Source of the DNA: CAVSUR01 sp963846005
Lineage (GTDB): Bacteria > Actinomycetota > Actinomycetes > Streptosporangiales > Streptosporangiaceae
Length of the DNA: 64,000 nt
NCBI GenBank assembly: GCA_963846005.1
Contig: CAWJUH010000006.1
Span: 62,001 to 126,000 of the forward strand
Direction: 5' to 3'
Shown here: positions 16,899 to 24,696 of the stretch, one piece after another
Numbering within the stretch: the first letter of the stretch is position 1
How the letters are laid out: every line of letters begins with the position of its first letter
Position numbers and translations under genes: made by a program
Notes under the pieces: model-generated
Seen by the model: the letters and a program-made list of their open reading frames with translations, nothing else
The model's database searches: none
What the model was told of the DNA's origin: nothing

Positions 16899-18038
16899 TC
16901 ATGCCGCCAGCAGGGCCCGGTACCAGTCGTAGAACCGGGTGATCACCAGCTGCTCGCTCGGCACCAGGACCCCGCCGCGGGCGTAGCCGCGCGAGCTCAT
17001 GTTCGGCTGGCACCACTGCGCGGCGGCGAAATCCTGCTCGTTGACCTTGCCGAACAGCGCCACCGCGTCGCCCACGTCGTGCCGGGCGTCCGCCAGCGTC
17101 TGCGGCGGGAACAGCCACTCGCACACCGCCCGGGTCCGGTCGGCCGACACCGGCTCGAACCGGTGCACGATCACGTGATCGCTGGTCAGCGACACGAAGC
17201 AGTTGGGCAGCAGCACCATGCCGTAGAACAGGCCCTCGTCCTCCGGCCGCAATCCCGGCAGCCGCGGCAGCACGGTCTGCCCGGTCAGCGAGAACGAGGC
17301 CCGGCCGGCGGCGATCGGGTAGCCGGAAGTGTCGTACCCGCTCATGCCCATGGCCGGCGAGGAGAACTGCGGGATCGTCTCCACCAGCTCGGGGTGGATG
17401 TGGCCGCAGTGGTAGCACTCCTGGAAGTTCTCGTAGATCAGCTTCCAGTTCGCGGCCACGTCGTACTCGGCCCGGCCGCCGACGGCCAGCTCCCCGAGGC
17501 CATACCGCTCGAACTTGCCGTAGTCCGCCAGCCGGTAGCTGATCTGCGGCGCTAGCTGGCTGGCCAGCGGCGGCGGGTCCCCGGCCAGGCTGACCCAGAT
17601 CAGCCCCTCGAAGACCTGCGCGTGCACCGGGTGCAGGCCGAACCTCGATTTGTCGAGCTGAGCCATGGCCCGCCAGTTCGGCGCCGTGATCAGCGCGCCG
17701 TCCAGGCCGTAGATCCAGTTGTGGTACGGGCAGTGGATGGCGTTGCCGGTCTCGCCGGCCTCGGTCAGGCACAACTGCGCGCCGCGGTGCCGGCAGACGT
17801 TGAGGAAGCCGCGGATCTGCCGGTCCTTGCCGCGTACCAGCAGCACGCTCTCGCGGCCGACCTGGCGCCGGATGAACCGCCCCGGCGCGGGGATCTCATC
17901 GGCCCGGCCCGCGTAGTACCACTGCCGCTCGAAGATGCGCTCGCACTCGGCGGCGAAGACCGCCGGGTCGGTGTACTGCCGCCCGTCCAGCGTCGGCATG
18001 AGTTCGGTGCCGGCGGCCGGGCTGGTGTCTACGGACAT
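16899..18038 (-). CDS. Rieske non-heme iron oxygenase, choline/betaine/carnitine-type oxygenase component
   Basis: A protein of 379 residues. The Rieske cluster motif C-x-H is NVCRHRGAQL near residue 80, and C-x-x-H is HCPYHNWIYGLDG 20 residues later. The catalytic iron is held in YENFQECYHCGHIHPEL. The overall layout and CRHRGA/CPYHNW sequences match oxygenases that hydroxylate N-methyl groups (choline monooxygenase, glycine betaine and stachydrine demethylases). It needs a separate reductase, which is not encoded nearby. GGGAGG precedes ATG 18038. It is divergent from a PucR-type regulator, which probably controls it. Confidence 0.88.
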   Translation of the reverse strand: MSVDTSPAAGTELMPTLDGRQYTDPAVFAAECERIFERQWYYAGRADEIPAPGRFIRRQVGRESVLLVRGKDRQIRGFLNVCRHRGAQLCLTEAGETGNAIHCPYHNWIYGLDGALITAPNWRAMAQLDKSRFGLHPVHAQVFEGLIWVSLAGDPPPLASQLAPQISYRLADYGKFERYGLGELAVGGRAEYDVAANWKLIYENFQECYHCGHIHPELVETIPQFSSPAMGMSGYDTSGYPIAAGRASFSLTGQTVLPRLPGLRPEDEGLFYGMVLLPNCFVSLTSDHVIVHRFEPVSADRTRAVCEWLFPPQTLADARHDVGDAVALFGKVNEQDFAAAQWCQPNMSSRGYARGGVLVPSEQLVITRFYDWYRALLAA

Positions 18039-18130
18039 GAGCCTCCCTCGGGCATAAAAGCTTTGGTCCTCACAAGGTGCCACACCGGTGATCTCTCCGG
18101 TTGCGACGACCGCAGGAGTATCTCGCTTAT

Positions 18131-18141
18131 ATGTCCTACAT
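18131..18141. promoter_or_regulatory. Palindrome in the divergent Rieske/PucR promoter region
   Basis: ATGT-CCT-ACAT lies midway between the two divergent starts, in the only AT-rich patch of the region (CTTATATGTCCTACATTTGC). It is a candidate site for the adjacent PucR-type regulator. Confidence 0.4.
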
Positions 18142-18171
18142 TTGCAGGAGCATCAGGCTCCGGGGAGGGGC

Positions 18172-19389
18172 ATGTTCGAGCAGCACCTGCAGCACGCCGC
18201 CGAGCAGCTGGCCCGCGCCCTCGGCCGGTCGGTGATCATCGACGACGCTGCGCTGCGCCCGGTCGCGGTCAGCCCGCAGACCGGGCTGCTCGACCCGAGC
18301 CGGGTCGAGGCGGTGCTGCAGCGGCGCACCAGCGCGCCGCTGCGGCGGCGGCTGGCCGGGTACGGCATCTTCACCGCCCGCGAGCCGGTTCCCATCCCCG
18401 GCGACGCCAGCCAGGCGGTCCTGCCCCGGATGTGCTTCCCGCTCGCCGACGGCGCCCGCCTGCTCGGCTTCCTGTGGCTGATCGACGAGCCCGCGCTCAC
18501 CGCGGAGCAGACCCTGCTGGCCCGCGCCGCCGCCCGCCAGGCCGCGCAGCTGCTGGCCCAGCGGGCGGCCTGGACCGCCGACCAGTTCGCGGTCGGCTCC
18601 GACCTGGCCGACGGCCTGCTGTCCGCCGACCCCGCCGTCCGCCGGCGCGCCGCCGACGTGCTCGCCGAGCAGGCGGCCCTGCCCGGGCCGCCCTACGCCG
18701 TGGCCGTCCTCCGCCCGCTGCCTCCGGTCAGCGACCTCCCGGCCGCCGCCCTCGCAGACCGGGACCAGGCGGCCGACTTGCGCCCCGCGGCGGACTTGCG
18801 CCCCGCGGCCGACTTGCGGCAGGTGTCCGCGGACCTGCGGCTGCGGCTGGCGCCCGGCCTCGCGGTGCTGGCCAGCCCGGGCGACGGCGAACTGGTCGCC
18901 ATCACCGCCGGCGGCCAGCTGCCTGAGCTGCGCCGCGCCGTCAGCACCGCGCCCGGGCCGCCGCTGGCGGCCGGCGCCCGCGGCGGCGTTGCGGAGCTGA
19001 CCGGAGCGCACGCCGCCCTGCCCGACGCCCGCTACGCCGCCCGGATCGCCGCCATCGTCCCGGACTACGGCCGCTACGCCGACTGGTCCGCCCTCGGCGC
19101 CTACGCCGTGTTCCAGCACTTCAGCCGGGACCGGGCCGGGCTGGAGCGGATCTGCCCGGGCGTGTCAGCACTGCTGGCGGACGGCGCCGGGCTCTACCGC
19201 GAGGCTGCCCGCGCCTACCTCGACTGCGGCGCCAGCGCGCAGCAGGCCGCCACGCGGCTGCATCTGCACCGGACCACGCTGTACTGGCGGCTCGACCGCG
19301 CCGCCGCGCTCACCGGCCTGGACCTGTCCCGCGGCGAGGACCGCCTGCGCCTGCACCTGGCCCTCCGCCTGGCCGGCCTGATCAGCTAG
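18172..19389 (+). CDS. PucR-family transcriptional regulator
   Basis: A protein of 405 residues. An N-terminal ligand-binding region of GAF/CdaR type is followed by a C-terminal PucR helix-turn-helix ending: YLDCGASAQQAATRLHLHRT, then TLYWRLDRAAALTGLDLS. A short in-frame duplication near residues 200-225 repeats DLRPAA (bases 18775-18840), probably slippage in a linker. ATG 18172 is chosen for its GGGGAGGGG ribosome site. Divergent placement from the Rieske oxygenase gene implies local control of N-methyl compound catabolism. The convergent TetR gene reads into its 3' end. Confidence 0.88.
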   Translation: MFEQHLQHAAEQLARALGRSVIIDDAALRPVAVSPQTGLLDPSRVEAVLQRRTSAPLRRRLAGYGIFTAREPVPIPGDASQAVLPRMCFPLADGARLLGFLWLIDEPALTAEQTLLARAAARQAAQLLAQRAAWTADQFAVGSDLADGLLSADPAVRRRAADVLAEQAALPGPPYAVAVLRPLPPVSDLPAAALADRDQAADLRPAADLRPAADLRQVSADLRLRLAPGLAVLASPGDGELVAITAGGQLPELRRAVSTAPGPPLAAGARGGVAELTGAHAALPDARYAARIAAIVPDYGRYADWSALGAYAVFQHFSRDRAGLERICPGVSALLADGAGLYREAARAYLDCGASAQQAATRLHLHRTTLYWRLDRAAALTGLDLSRGEDRLRLHLALRLAGLIS

Positions 19390-20202
19390 CCGTGACCTGC
19401 CCGGCCCCGGCCGCGCCGCCCTTGCCCGGCCCCGGCGGTCGGGGCGGCCGGGCACGGTGTCCGGGCCGAGCAGGCCGGTCAGCACGCGCCGCAGCAAGTC
19501 CGCGTACCGGCCGGACAGCTCAGCCTGGCCGGCCGGATCGCCGCCGCCGGACGCGCCGGACGCCCCGGCCGCGGCGGACGCCCCGGCCGGCGCGTCCGCC
19601 GCGGGCGCTGCCGGGTCCGCGGCCAGCAGCCCGGCGAGCCGCGGGTGCTGGCCGCTGGCCAGGGCCTGCTGCAGGTAGGCGGCGTTGCGTTGCTGGCGCT
19701 CTGATCCGCCGGCCAGCTCGTTCTGCACGAACAGCGCGGTCAGCGCGGTCAGCATCGCGAACGCCTCGACCTTGGCCGCCACCGGCGCCGGATGCCCGGC
19801 CAGCACCTCCAGCACGTGCTCCAGCAGGGCCAGGCCGTGCGGGCCCAGCGACGCCCCCACGCTGACCTGGGCGGCCAGCCACGGATGCCGTCGCATGATC
19901 TGCCGCGCCTGGCGGCCGACCTCGGTCAGGCCGGCCAGCCAGTCGCCGTCCGGCGCGGGCAGCTCGTACTCGGCGCCGGTCGCGTCGGTCATCAGGTCGA
20001 TGAGCTCGTCCCGGCCCGCCACGTACCGGTACAGCGAAGCTGCCCCGGTGCCGAGCCCGGCCGCGACCCGCCGCATCGACACCGCGGCCAGCCCGTCCGC
20101 GTCGGCGATGGCCATCGCGGCCGCGACGATCTCCGCCTGGGTGTGCCCGGCCGGCCGGCCGGCCGGAGTCGCCTGGCCCGGCCGGGCTGGCGGTGTCGGC
20201 AC
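19165..20202 (-). CDS. TetR-family regulator with an abnormal C-terminal extension
   Basis: The open frame is 345 residues, but only the first 235 look real: helix-turn-helix at about residues 40-65 (MRRVAAGLGTGAASLYRYVA) and a TetR_C all-helical domain ending RYADLLRRVLTGLLG. A 30-residue Ala/Gly/Ser insert precedes that end. After residue 235 the frame is merely the antisense of the PucR gene. A +2 reading frame would stop at 19382, eight bases from the PucR stop, so a single-base shift near 19400-19470 probably removed the true stop. GTG 20202 follows GGGGAGG. Two matching operators lie between it and the divergent hydrolase gene. Confidence 0.8.
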   Translation of the reverse strand: MPTPPARPGQATPAGRPAGHTQAEIVAAAMAIADADGLAAVSMRRVAAGLGTGAASLYRYVAGRDELIDLMTDATGAEYELPAPDGDWLAGLTEVGRQARQIMRRHPWLAAQVSVGASLGPHGLALLEHVLEVLAGHPAPVAAKVEAFAMLTALTALFVQNELAGGSERQQRNAAYLQQALASGQHPRLAGLLAADPAAPAADAPAGASAAAGASGASGGGDPAGQAELSGRYADLLRRVLTGLLGPDTVPGRPDRRGRARAARPGPGRSRLADQAGQAEGQVQAQAVLAAGQVQAGERGGAVEPPVQRGPVQMQPRGGLLRAGAAVEVGAGSLAVEPGAVRQQC

Positions 20203-20229
20203 CTTGTGGCCTCCCCTCGCTGACCTTCT

Positions 20230-20250
20230 TTTGCGAACGGCGTTTGCAAA
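20230..20250. promoter_or_regulatory. TetR operator 1
   Basis: TTTGCGAAC-GGC-GTTTGCAAA, 8 of 9 base pairs symmetric, 28 bases upstream of the tetR start. It shares the same half-site with operator 2, whose centre is 45 bases away. Confidence 0.7.
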
Positions 20251-20274
20251 TAGTCTGCCCGGCCTCTAGATTAG

Positions 20275-20295
20275 TTCGCGAACAACGTTTGCGAA
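20275..20295. promoter_or_regulatory. TetR operator 2
   Basis: TTCGCGAAC-AAC-GTTTGCGAA, 8 of 9 pairs symmetric, 15 bases before the start of the alpha/beta hydrolase gene. Binding here would directly block its ribosome site and promoter. Confidence 0.7.
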
Positions 20296-20309
20296 ACAGG
20301 GAGGCAGTC

Positions 20310-21233
20310 ATGACCACCGACCAGCCGGCCGGGACCCGGTACGCAAGCAACGGCGGCGTCCGGCTCGCCTATGAGGACCTCGGCGGGGCCGGCGGTGACC
20401 CGCTGCTGCTGGTCATGGGGCTGGCGGTGTCGCGGTTCTGGTGGCCGGACGGGCTGGTCGGCGCGCTGGCCGAGCGCGGGTTCCAGGTCGCCGCGTATGA
20501 CCAGCGGGATGCGGGGGAGTCCACGCACTTCCCCTCGTCCGGTGGCGGCCCGGTCACCAGCGTGCTGCGCCGCCGGTCGGCCGCCTATTCCGCCGAGGAC
20601 ATGTGCGACGACGCGGCCGCGGTCTTGGACGCGCTCGGCTGGGAGTCCGCGCACCTGTTCGGGCACTCGATGGGCGGGCAGGTCGCCCAGCGGATCGCCC
20701 TGCGCTACCCGCGCCGGGTCCGCAGCATCACCTCGTGCGCCTCCCTGCCCAGCGACGTCAGCGGAGCCGGCGGCAGCCGGTACGTCCGGATCGGCACGGT
20801 GGCGAAGATGACGCGGCTGAGATTTCCGGAGGGGCGCGACGGCGACATCGCGCTCGGCTTGGCCCTGGCCAGGATGATCGCCTCGCCCGGGTACCCGTTC
20901 GACGAGGCCGCGGCCCGGGCCAGGATCGAGCGTGACGTGACCAGCGGCGTGCGCGACACCGCGGCGCAGTCCCGCCAGGCCGGCGCCAAGTGGCACGGCG
21001 GCAAGCTCGCGGAGCTCGACGTGCCGGCCCTGGTGCTGCACGGCGACTCCGATCCGGTGCTGCGGGTCGGCGCGGCCCGGGCTACCGCGGCGGCGATCAG
21101 GGGCGCCCGGCTCGTGATCTTGCCGGGTGTGGGGCATGATCTTCCCGCGGCCGTGTGGCCGCAGGTGGCAGGCGAGGTCCGGGCGGTAGCCGACCGGGCC
21201 GCGGCGCCCCGCCCGACGGCTGACGCGGGCTGA
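20310..21233 (+). CDS. Alpha/beta hydrolase
   Basis: A protein of 307 residues. The nucleophile elbow is FGHSMGGQVAQ near residue 115, after the oxyanion-hole region LLVMGLAVSRFWW. The acid is probably Asp in LHGDSDPVLR and the base His in PGVGHDLP. Related proteins are aclacinomycin methylesterase RdmC-like enzymes or generic esterases. The ribosome site is GGGAGG. It is divergent from a TetR gene with two matched operators between them, so it is very likely the regulated detoxification or catabolic target. Confidence 0.88.
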   Translation: MTTDQPAGTRYASNGGVRLAYEDLGGAGGDPLLLVMGLAVSRFWWPDGLVGALAERGFQVAAYDQRDAGESTHFPSSGGGPVTSVLRRRSAAYSAEDMCDDAAAVLDALGWESAHLFGHSMGGQVAQRIALRYPRRVRSITSCASLPSDVSGAGGSRYVRIGTVAKMTRLRFPEGRDGDIALGLALARMIASPGYPFDEAAARARIERDVTSGVRDTAAQSRQAGAKWHGGKLAELDVPALVLHGDSDPVLRVGAARATAAAIRGARLVILPGVGHDLPAAVWPQVAGEVRAVADRAAAPRPTADAG

Positions 21234-21301
21234 CGGCCTGACCGGCCCGGCCGGGCTGGCGTTCCGGCGCGGAGCAGACAGGCCCGGCGGGAAGGACAGC
21301 C

Positions 21302-22462
21302 ATGACGGTCTCGCGGCTGGCGCACATACCGGGCATCGGCGTGGACAAGGTCGGGGATGCCGCCGACGCGGCCGCCGACCCGGACATGCTGCGGCTGGAG
21401 AACCTGGACACCGACATCCCGCCGCCTGCCATCGCCCGCGAGGCCACCCGGGCCGCGATCGACCGCGACGACGCCAACAGCTACCTGCCCTTCCAGGGGC
21501 ACCGGGCGCTGCGCGAGGCGGCGGCCGCGCACGTCGGCGCGATGGCCGGGCGCGGCTACGACCCGGCCGCCGAGTGCGTCAGCGTGGCCGGCGGGCTGAA
21601 CGGGATTCTCAACGTGCTGCTGGCCACGGTCGAGCCCGGCCAGGAGGTCGTGCTGGCCGACCCGGTCTACGCCGGGCTGGTCAACCGGATCCGGCTCGCG
21701 GGCGGGGTGCCCCGGCACGTGCCGAGCGTGGCCGGGCCGGACGGCTGGGCCACCGACCCGGCCGGGCTGGCCGCCGCGATCGGCCCGCAGACCGCCGCCG
21801 TGCTGCTGATGAGCCCGGTCATGCCGACCGGGGCCGTGCTCGGCGCCGGGCACTACGACGCGATCGCCGGCCCGGTGGCGAAGCACGGCGCGGTGGTCGT
21901 CTACGACGCGGCGATGGAGCGGATCCGGTTCGACGGCCAGCCTCCCGCCCACCCGGCCGCGCACCCCGGCCTGGCCGCCGCGACCGTGACCGTCGGCTCG
22001 GCGTCCAAGGAACTGCGGATGATCGGCTGGCGGGTCGGCTGGGTGGTCGGTCCCGCGCCGGTCCTCGCCGACGTCGCGCTGGTCGGGCTGACCAACGTGG
22101 TCTGCCAGGTCGGCATCGCCCAGCAGGCCGTCGCCGCGGCGCTGGCCGATCCCGGCTCGGCCGCCGACGTGGCCGCCGCCACCCGGACCTGGCAGCAGCG
22201 CTGCGAGGTGATCCTGGACCAGCTGTCGGGCTATCCGTGCGTGCGCCCGCACGGCGGCTGGTCGCTGCTGATCGACACCATGGCCCTCGGGCTGTCCCCG
22301 CGGCAGGCGTCGCAACGGCTGTTCGAGCGCGGCCGGGTCGCGGCCACGCCGATGGACGGCTGGGGCCCGGGCGGCGGCCGCTACCTGCGCCTGGTGTTCG
22401 CCAACGAGCCCGCCAGCCGGCTGGCGGGCCTGCGCGCCCGGTTCGGCGCAGCATTCGGCTGA
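21302..22462 (+). CDS. PLP-dependent aminotransferase, class I/II
   Basis: A protein of 386 residues, fold type I. LPFQGHRALREAAAAH and GGLNGILNVLLATVEPGQEV form the cofactor-binding N-terminal half. DAAMERIRFDG contains the Asp that contacts the pyridine nitrogen, and GSASKELRMIGWRVGW holds the Schiff-base Lys. RYLRLVFANEP carries the carboxylate-binding Arg. The substrate is not predictable from sequence; an aspartate- or alanine-type aminotransferase is likely. It lies 68 bases after the hydrolase gene in the same direction, possibly in one transcript. Confidence 0.88.
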   Translation: MTVSRLAHIPGIGVDKVGDAADAAADPDMLRLENLDTDIPPPAIAREATRAAIDRDDANSYLPFQGHRALREAAAAHVGAMAGRGYDPAAECVSVAGGLNGILNVLLATVEPGQEVVLADPVYAGLVNRIRLAGGVPRHVPSVAGPDGWATDPAGLAAAIGPQTAAVLLMSPVMPTGAVLGAGHYDAIAGPVAKHGAVVVYDAAMERIRFDGQPPAHPAAHPGLAAATVTVGSASKELRMIGWRVGWVVGPAPVLADVALVGLTNVVCQVGIAQQAVAAALADPGSAADVAAATRTWQQRCEVILDQLSGYPCVRPHGGWSLLIDTMALGLSPRQASQRLFERGRVAATPMDGWGPGGGRYLRLVFANEPASRLAGLRARFGAAFG

Positions 22463-22524
22463 CCGGCTGACCGGCTGACCGGAGGCCCCGCGACCGGAGG
22501 CCCGGGGCTGGCCCCGGACGCCGG

Positions 22525-22552
22525 TTGATAACGATCGTTCGCAGAGTACAGT
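22525..22552 (+). promoter_or_regulatory. Promoter with embedded palindrome before the BadI-like gene
   Basis: TTGATA (22525) and TACAGT (22547) are separated by 16 bases. The spacer contains AACGATCGTT (22530-22539), a perfect palindrome that could bind a TetR-type repressor. Transcription would start near 22559, exactly at an in-frame ATG, so a leaderless message is possible. Confidence 0.45.
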
Positions 22553-22606
22553 CTGTCAATGGTCAGGCCGAATACGGAGCCGGACACGGAAGGGAGCCGC
22601 GCGGCC

Positions 22607-23401
22607 ATGGAGGATTTCACCGACATCAGCTACGAAGCCGACCAGGGCCTGGCCTGGATCACGATCAACCGCCCGGAGCGCTACAACTCCTTCCGCGCGC
22701 AGACCGTCGACGAGCTGATCACGGCGTTCAAGCGGGCCTGGGCCAGCGACGAGGTCGGCGTGGTGGCGCTGACCGGGGCGGGCGACAAGGCGTTCTGCAC
22801 CGGCGGCGACCAGAAGCAGCGGATGGAGACCGGCGACTACGGCCCGTCCGAGAGCGGCCTGTTCGAGATCGAGTCGCTGCACCGGGTGATCCGCGAGGTG
22901 CCCAAGCCGGTCATCGCCGCGGTCAACGGCTTCGCCATCGGCGGCGGCCACGTGCTGCACCTGCTGTGCGACCTGACCATCGCCGCCGACACCGCCAGGT
23001 TCGGCCAGAGCGGCCCGCGGGTCGGCTCGTTCGACGCCGGGTTCGGCACCGGGCTGATGGCCCGCGCGATCGGCGAGAAGCGGGCCAGGGAGATCTGGTT
23101 CCTGTGCCGCCAGTACAGCGCCCAGCAGGCCATGGACTGGGGCCTGGTGAACGCCGTGGTCCCGCTGGACACGCTGCACGCCGAGGTCCGGTCGTGGGCC
23201 GATGAGATCCTGCGGCTGTCGCCGACCGCGCTGAAGATCCTCAAGCAGTCGTTCAACGCCGACACCGAGCATTTCGCCGGCCTCGGGCACGTGGCCTACT
23301 CCAGCCTGAAGATGTTCACCGGCACCCCCGAGGCCCAGGAGGGCATCGCCGCCTTCAACGAGAAGCGCAGCCCGGACTTCTCCGCCTACCGCGGCGACTG
23401 A
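22607..23401 (+). CDS. Enoyl-CoA hydratase/isomerase family protein, BadI-like (2-ketocyclohexanecarboxyl-CoA hydrolase type)
   Basis: A crotonase-fold protein of 264 residues from ATG 22607; ATG 22559 would add 16 residues and may be used on a leaderless message. AFCTGGDQKQ is the first oxyanion element and FAIGGGHVLHLLCDLTIAAD the second. REVPKPVIA, GEKRAREIWFLCRQYS and KQSFNADTEHFAGL track BadI closely and distinguish it from MenB. BadI opens a beta-keto alicyclic ring during anaerobic benzoate or cyclohexanecarboxylate breakdown; in an actinobacterium a related ring-cleaving hydrolase is more cautious. A MenB paralogue lies at 24.7 kb on the other strand. Confidence 0.82.
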   Translation: MEDFTDISYEADQGLAWITINRPERYNSFRAQTVDELITAFKRAWASDEVGVVALTGAGDKAFCTGGDQKQRMETGDYGPSESGLFEIESLHRVIREVPKPVIAAVNGFAIGGGHVLHLLCDLTIAADTARFGQSGPRVGSFDAGFGTGLMARAIGEKRAREIWFLCRQYSAQQAMDWGLVNAVVPLDTLHAEVRSWADEILRLSPTALKILKQSFNADTEHFAGLGHVAYSSLKMFTGTPEAQEGIAAFNEKRSPDFSAYRGD

Positions 23402-23590
23402 CCGCCGTGCCGTCCGGCCCGCCGTTCGCCGCCGGGCTGCTTGCGGGCAAGCGGATTCAGCGCGGCGTCAGCGGCCGGTGAACTCACCGGGCGCTTCTCC
23501 CGGAACGCGGCGAGCGCCTCGGGCATGTCAGCGGTGCGGGTCAGCAGGGCCTGGCCGCGGTTCTCCAGCTCCAGCACCGCCGCGTACGTT
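23386..23590 (-). pseudogene. Truncated enoyl-CoA hydratase, C-terminal fragment
   Basis: The minus strand reads LELENRGQALLTRTADMPEA then LAAFREKRP. This matches the last 30 residues of crotonase proteins, where a QALL..TAD..EA..AF.EKRP ending is diagnostic. No catalytic part remains upstream; the preceding 100 bases have no consistent frame. It overlaps the 3' end of the BadI-like gene by 16 bases. It is a relic of a third crotonase gene in this cluster. Confidence 0.6.
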
Positions 23591-23704
23591 CTTGCAGGCC
23601 CAGCATGGGCAGCGCGCCGAGCCCGGCCAGGTGCTCGGCGTCTGATAGGCCGTCTCCAGGCTCTTCACACGCCCAGCCTAGAGACAGCGCACCGGCGGGT
23701 CGGC

Positions 23705-23761
23705 CTCATGATCTCGGTAACTTTTCAGGCGTATCTGCGGAAAAGTTACCGAGATCATGAG
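23705..23761. repeat. Perfect 22-bp inverted repeat between convergent genes
   Basis: The arms at 23705-23726 and 23740-23761 are perfectly complementary over 22 bases (core GATCTCGGTAACTTTTC against its reverse complement) with a 13-base loop. It lies 12 bases after the stop of the enoyl-CoA hydratase gene on the minus strand and is more AT-rich than its surroundings. It may serve as a bidirectional terminator, though without a T-run, or be a dispersed palindromic element. Confidence 0.8.
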
Positions 23762-23772
23762 AGCCGGCCGCG

Positions 23773-24561
23773 TCAGGCGAAGCGGGGCGGGCGCTTGTCC
23801 AGGAAGGCAGCGATACCCTCGGCGGCCTCGCCGTGCTCGAACAGGGCCTGCTCCTGGGCGATCTCGTAGCGGAACCCGTCAGCGGGCGCCATCGCCAGCG
23901 CGGCGTCGGCGCACCGGATGGCGGCGAGCTGGGCCGGCCGGGACGCGGCGGCCAGTTCCGCGGCCAGGGCCAGGGCGCCCGCCCGGGCCCCGCCCTCGGC
24001 GAGCCGGTCGGCCAGGCCCATGGCCAGTGCCTCAGCGGCCGGCACCTGGCGGCCGGTGAGCATAATGTCCAGCGCCCGGCCCCGGCCGACCAGGCGCGGC
24101 AGCCGCTGGGTGCCGCCCGCGCCGGGGATCAGCCCGAGCCTGACCTCCGGCAGCCCGAACCGGGCGGCCAAGCCTGCGACCCGCATCGTGCACGCCATGG
24201 CCAGCTCCAGGCCGCCGCCGAGGGCGGGCCCGTCGACCGCGGCCACCGACAGCCACGGCGCTGCGGCCAGCCGGTCGTTGACCGCGCGCATCGCGTCGCC
24301 GTACGCGGTGAACGCCTGGCCGTCGATGCCCGCCATGTGCCGGATGTCGGCGCCGGCTGCGAAGAAGGTGTCCAGCGCCGAGATCACCACCATCACCTTG
24401 ACGTCGCCGGCCGCCGCGGCCGCGTCGATGGCGGCGTGCAGGCCGTCAAGGACCGGCGGGCTGAGCGCGTTGGCGGGCGGGTGGTCCAGCGTGACCACGA
24501 CCACCCCCGCCGCGGCGGGCTCCCAGCTGACGGCCGGTGTCGCGCGGGTCTGCTCAGTCAT
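23773..24561 (-). CDS. Enoyl-CoA hydratase/isomerase
   Basis: A crotonase of 262 residues. AAGADIRHMAG is the first oxyanion site. GPALGGGLELAMACTMRVAG contains the first catalytic Glu position, and GLPEVRLGLIPGAGGTQRLPR contains the second. Both glutamates are present, so hydration of a 2-enoyl-CoA in beta-oxidation is expected. It ends IAAFLDKRPPRF. It lies 135 bases downstream of menB in the same direction. The strong inverted repeat just past its stop probably ends its transcript. Confidence 0.9.
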   Translation of the reverse strand: MTEQTRATPAVSWEPAAAGVVVVTLDHPPANALSPPVLDGLHAAIDAAAAAGDVKVMVVISALDTFFAAGADIRHMAGIDGQAFTAYGDAMRAVNDRLAAAPWLSVAAVDGPALGGGLELAMACTMRVAGLAARFGLPEVRLGLIPGAGGTQRLPRLVGRGRALDIMLTGRQVPAAEALAMGLADRLAEGGARAGALALAAELAAASRPAQLAAIRCADAALAMAPADGFRYEIAQEQALFEHGEAAEGIAAFLDKRPPRFA

Positions 24562-24696
24562 CAGGTCCTCCCCGGGCTAAGGCGAACCCCCGAACTGCGA
24601 ACCCCGTGCCGGTGACAGCACCGGCACCAGCTCACCGTGATTGTGACATCCGCCGGGCCGCGGCGGCGGCCGCTCGGCCGGGCCGGCCCGGCGAGC

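Noticed and set aside
22457..22485. Three GCTGACCG direct repeats after the aminotransferase gene
   Set aside because: Short slippage-type repeat around a stop codon; unlikely to be a terminator or a binding site.
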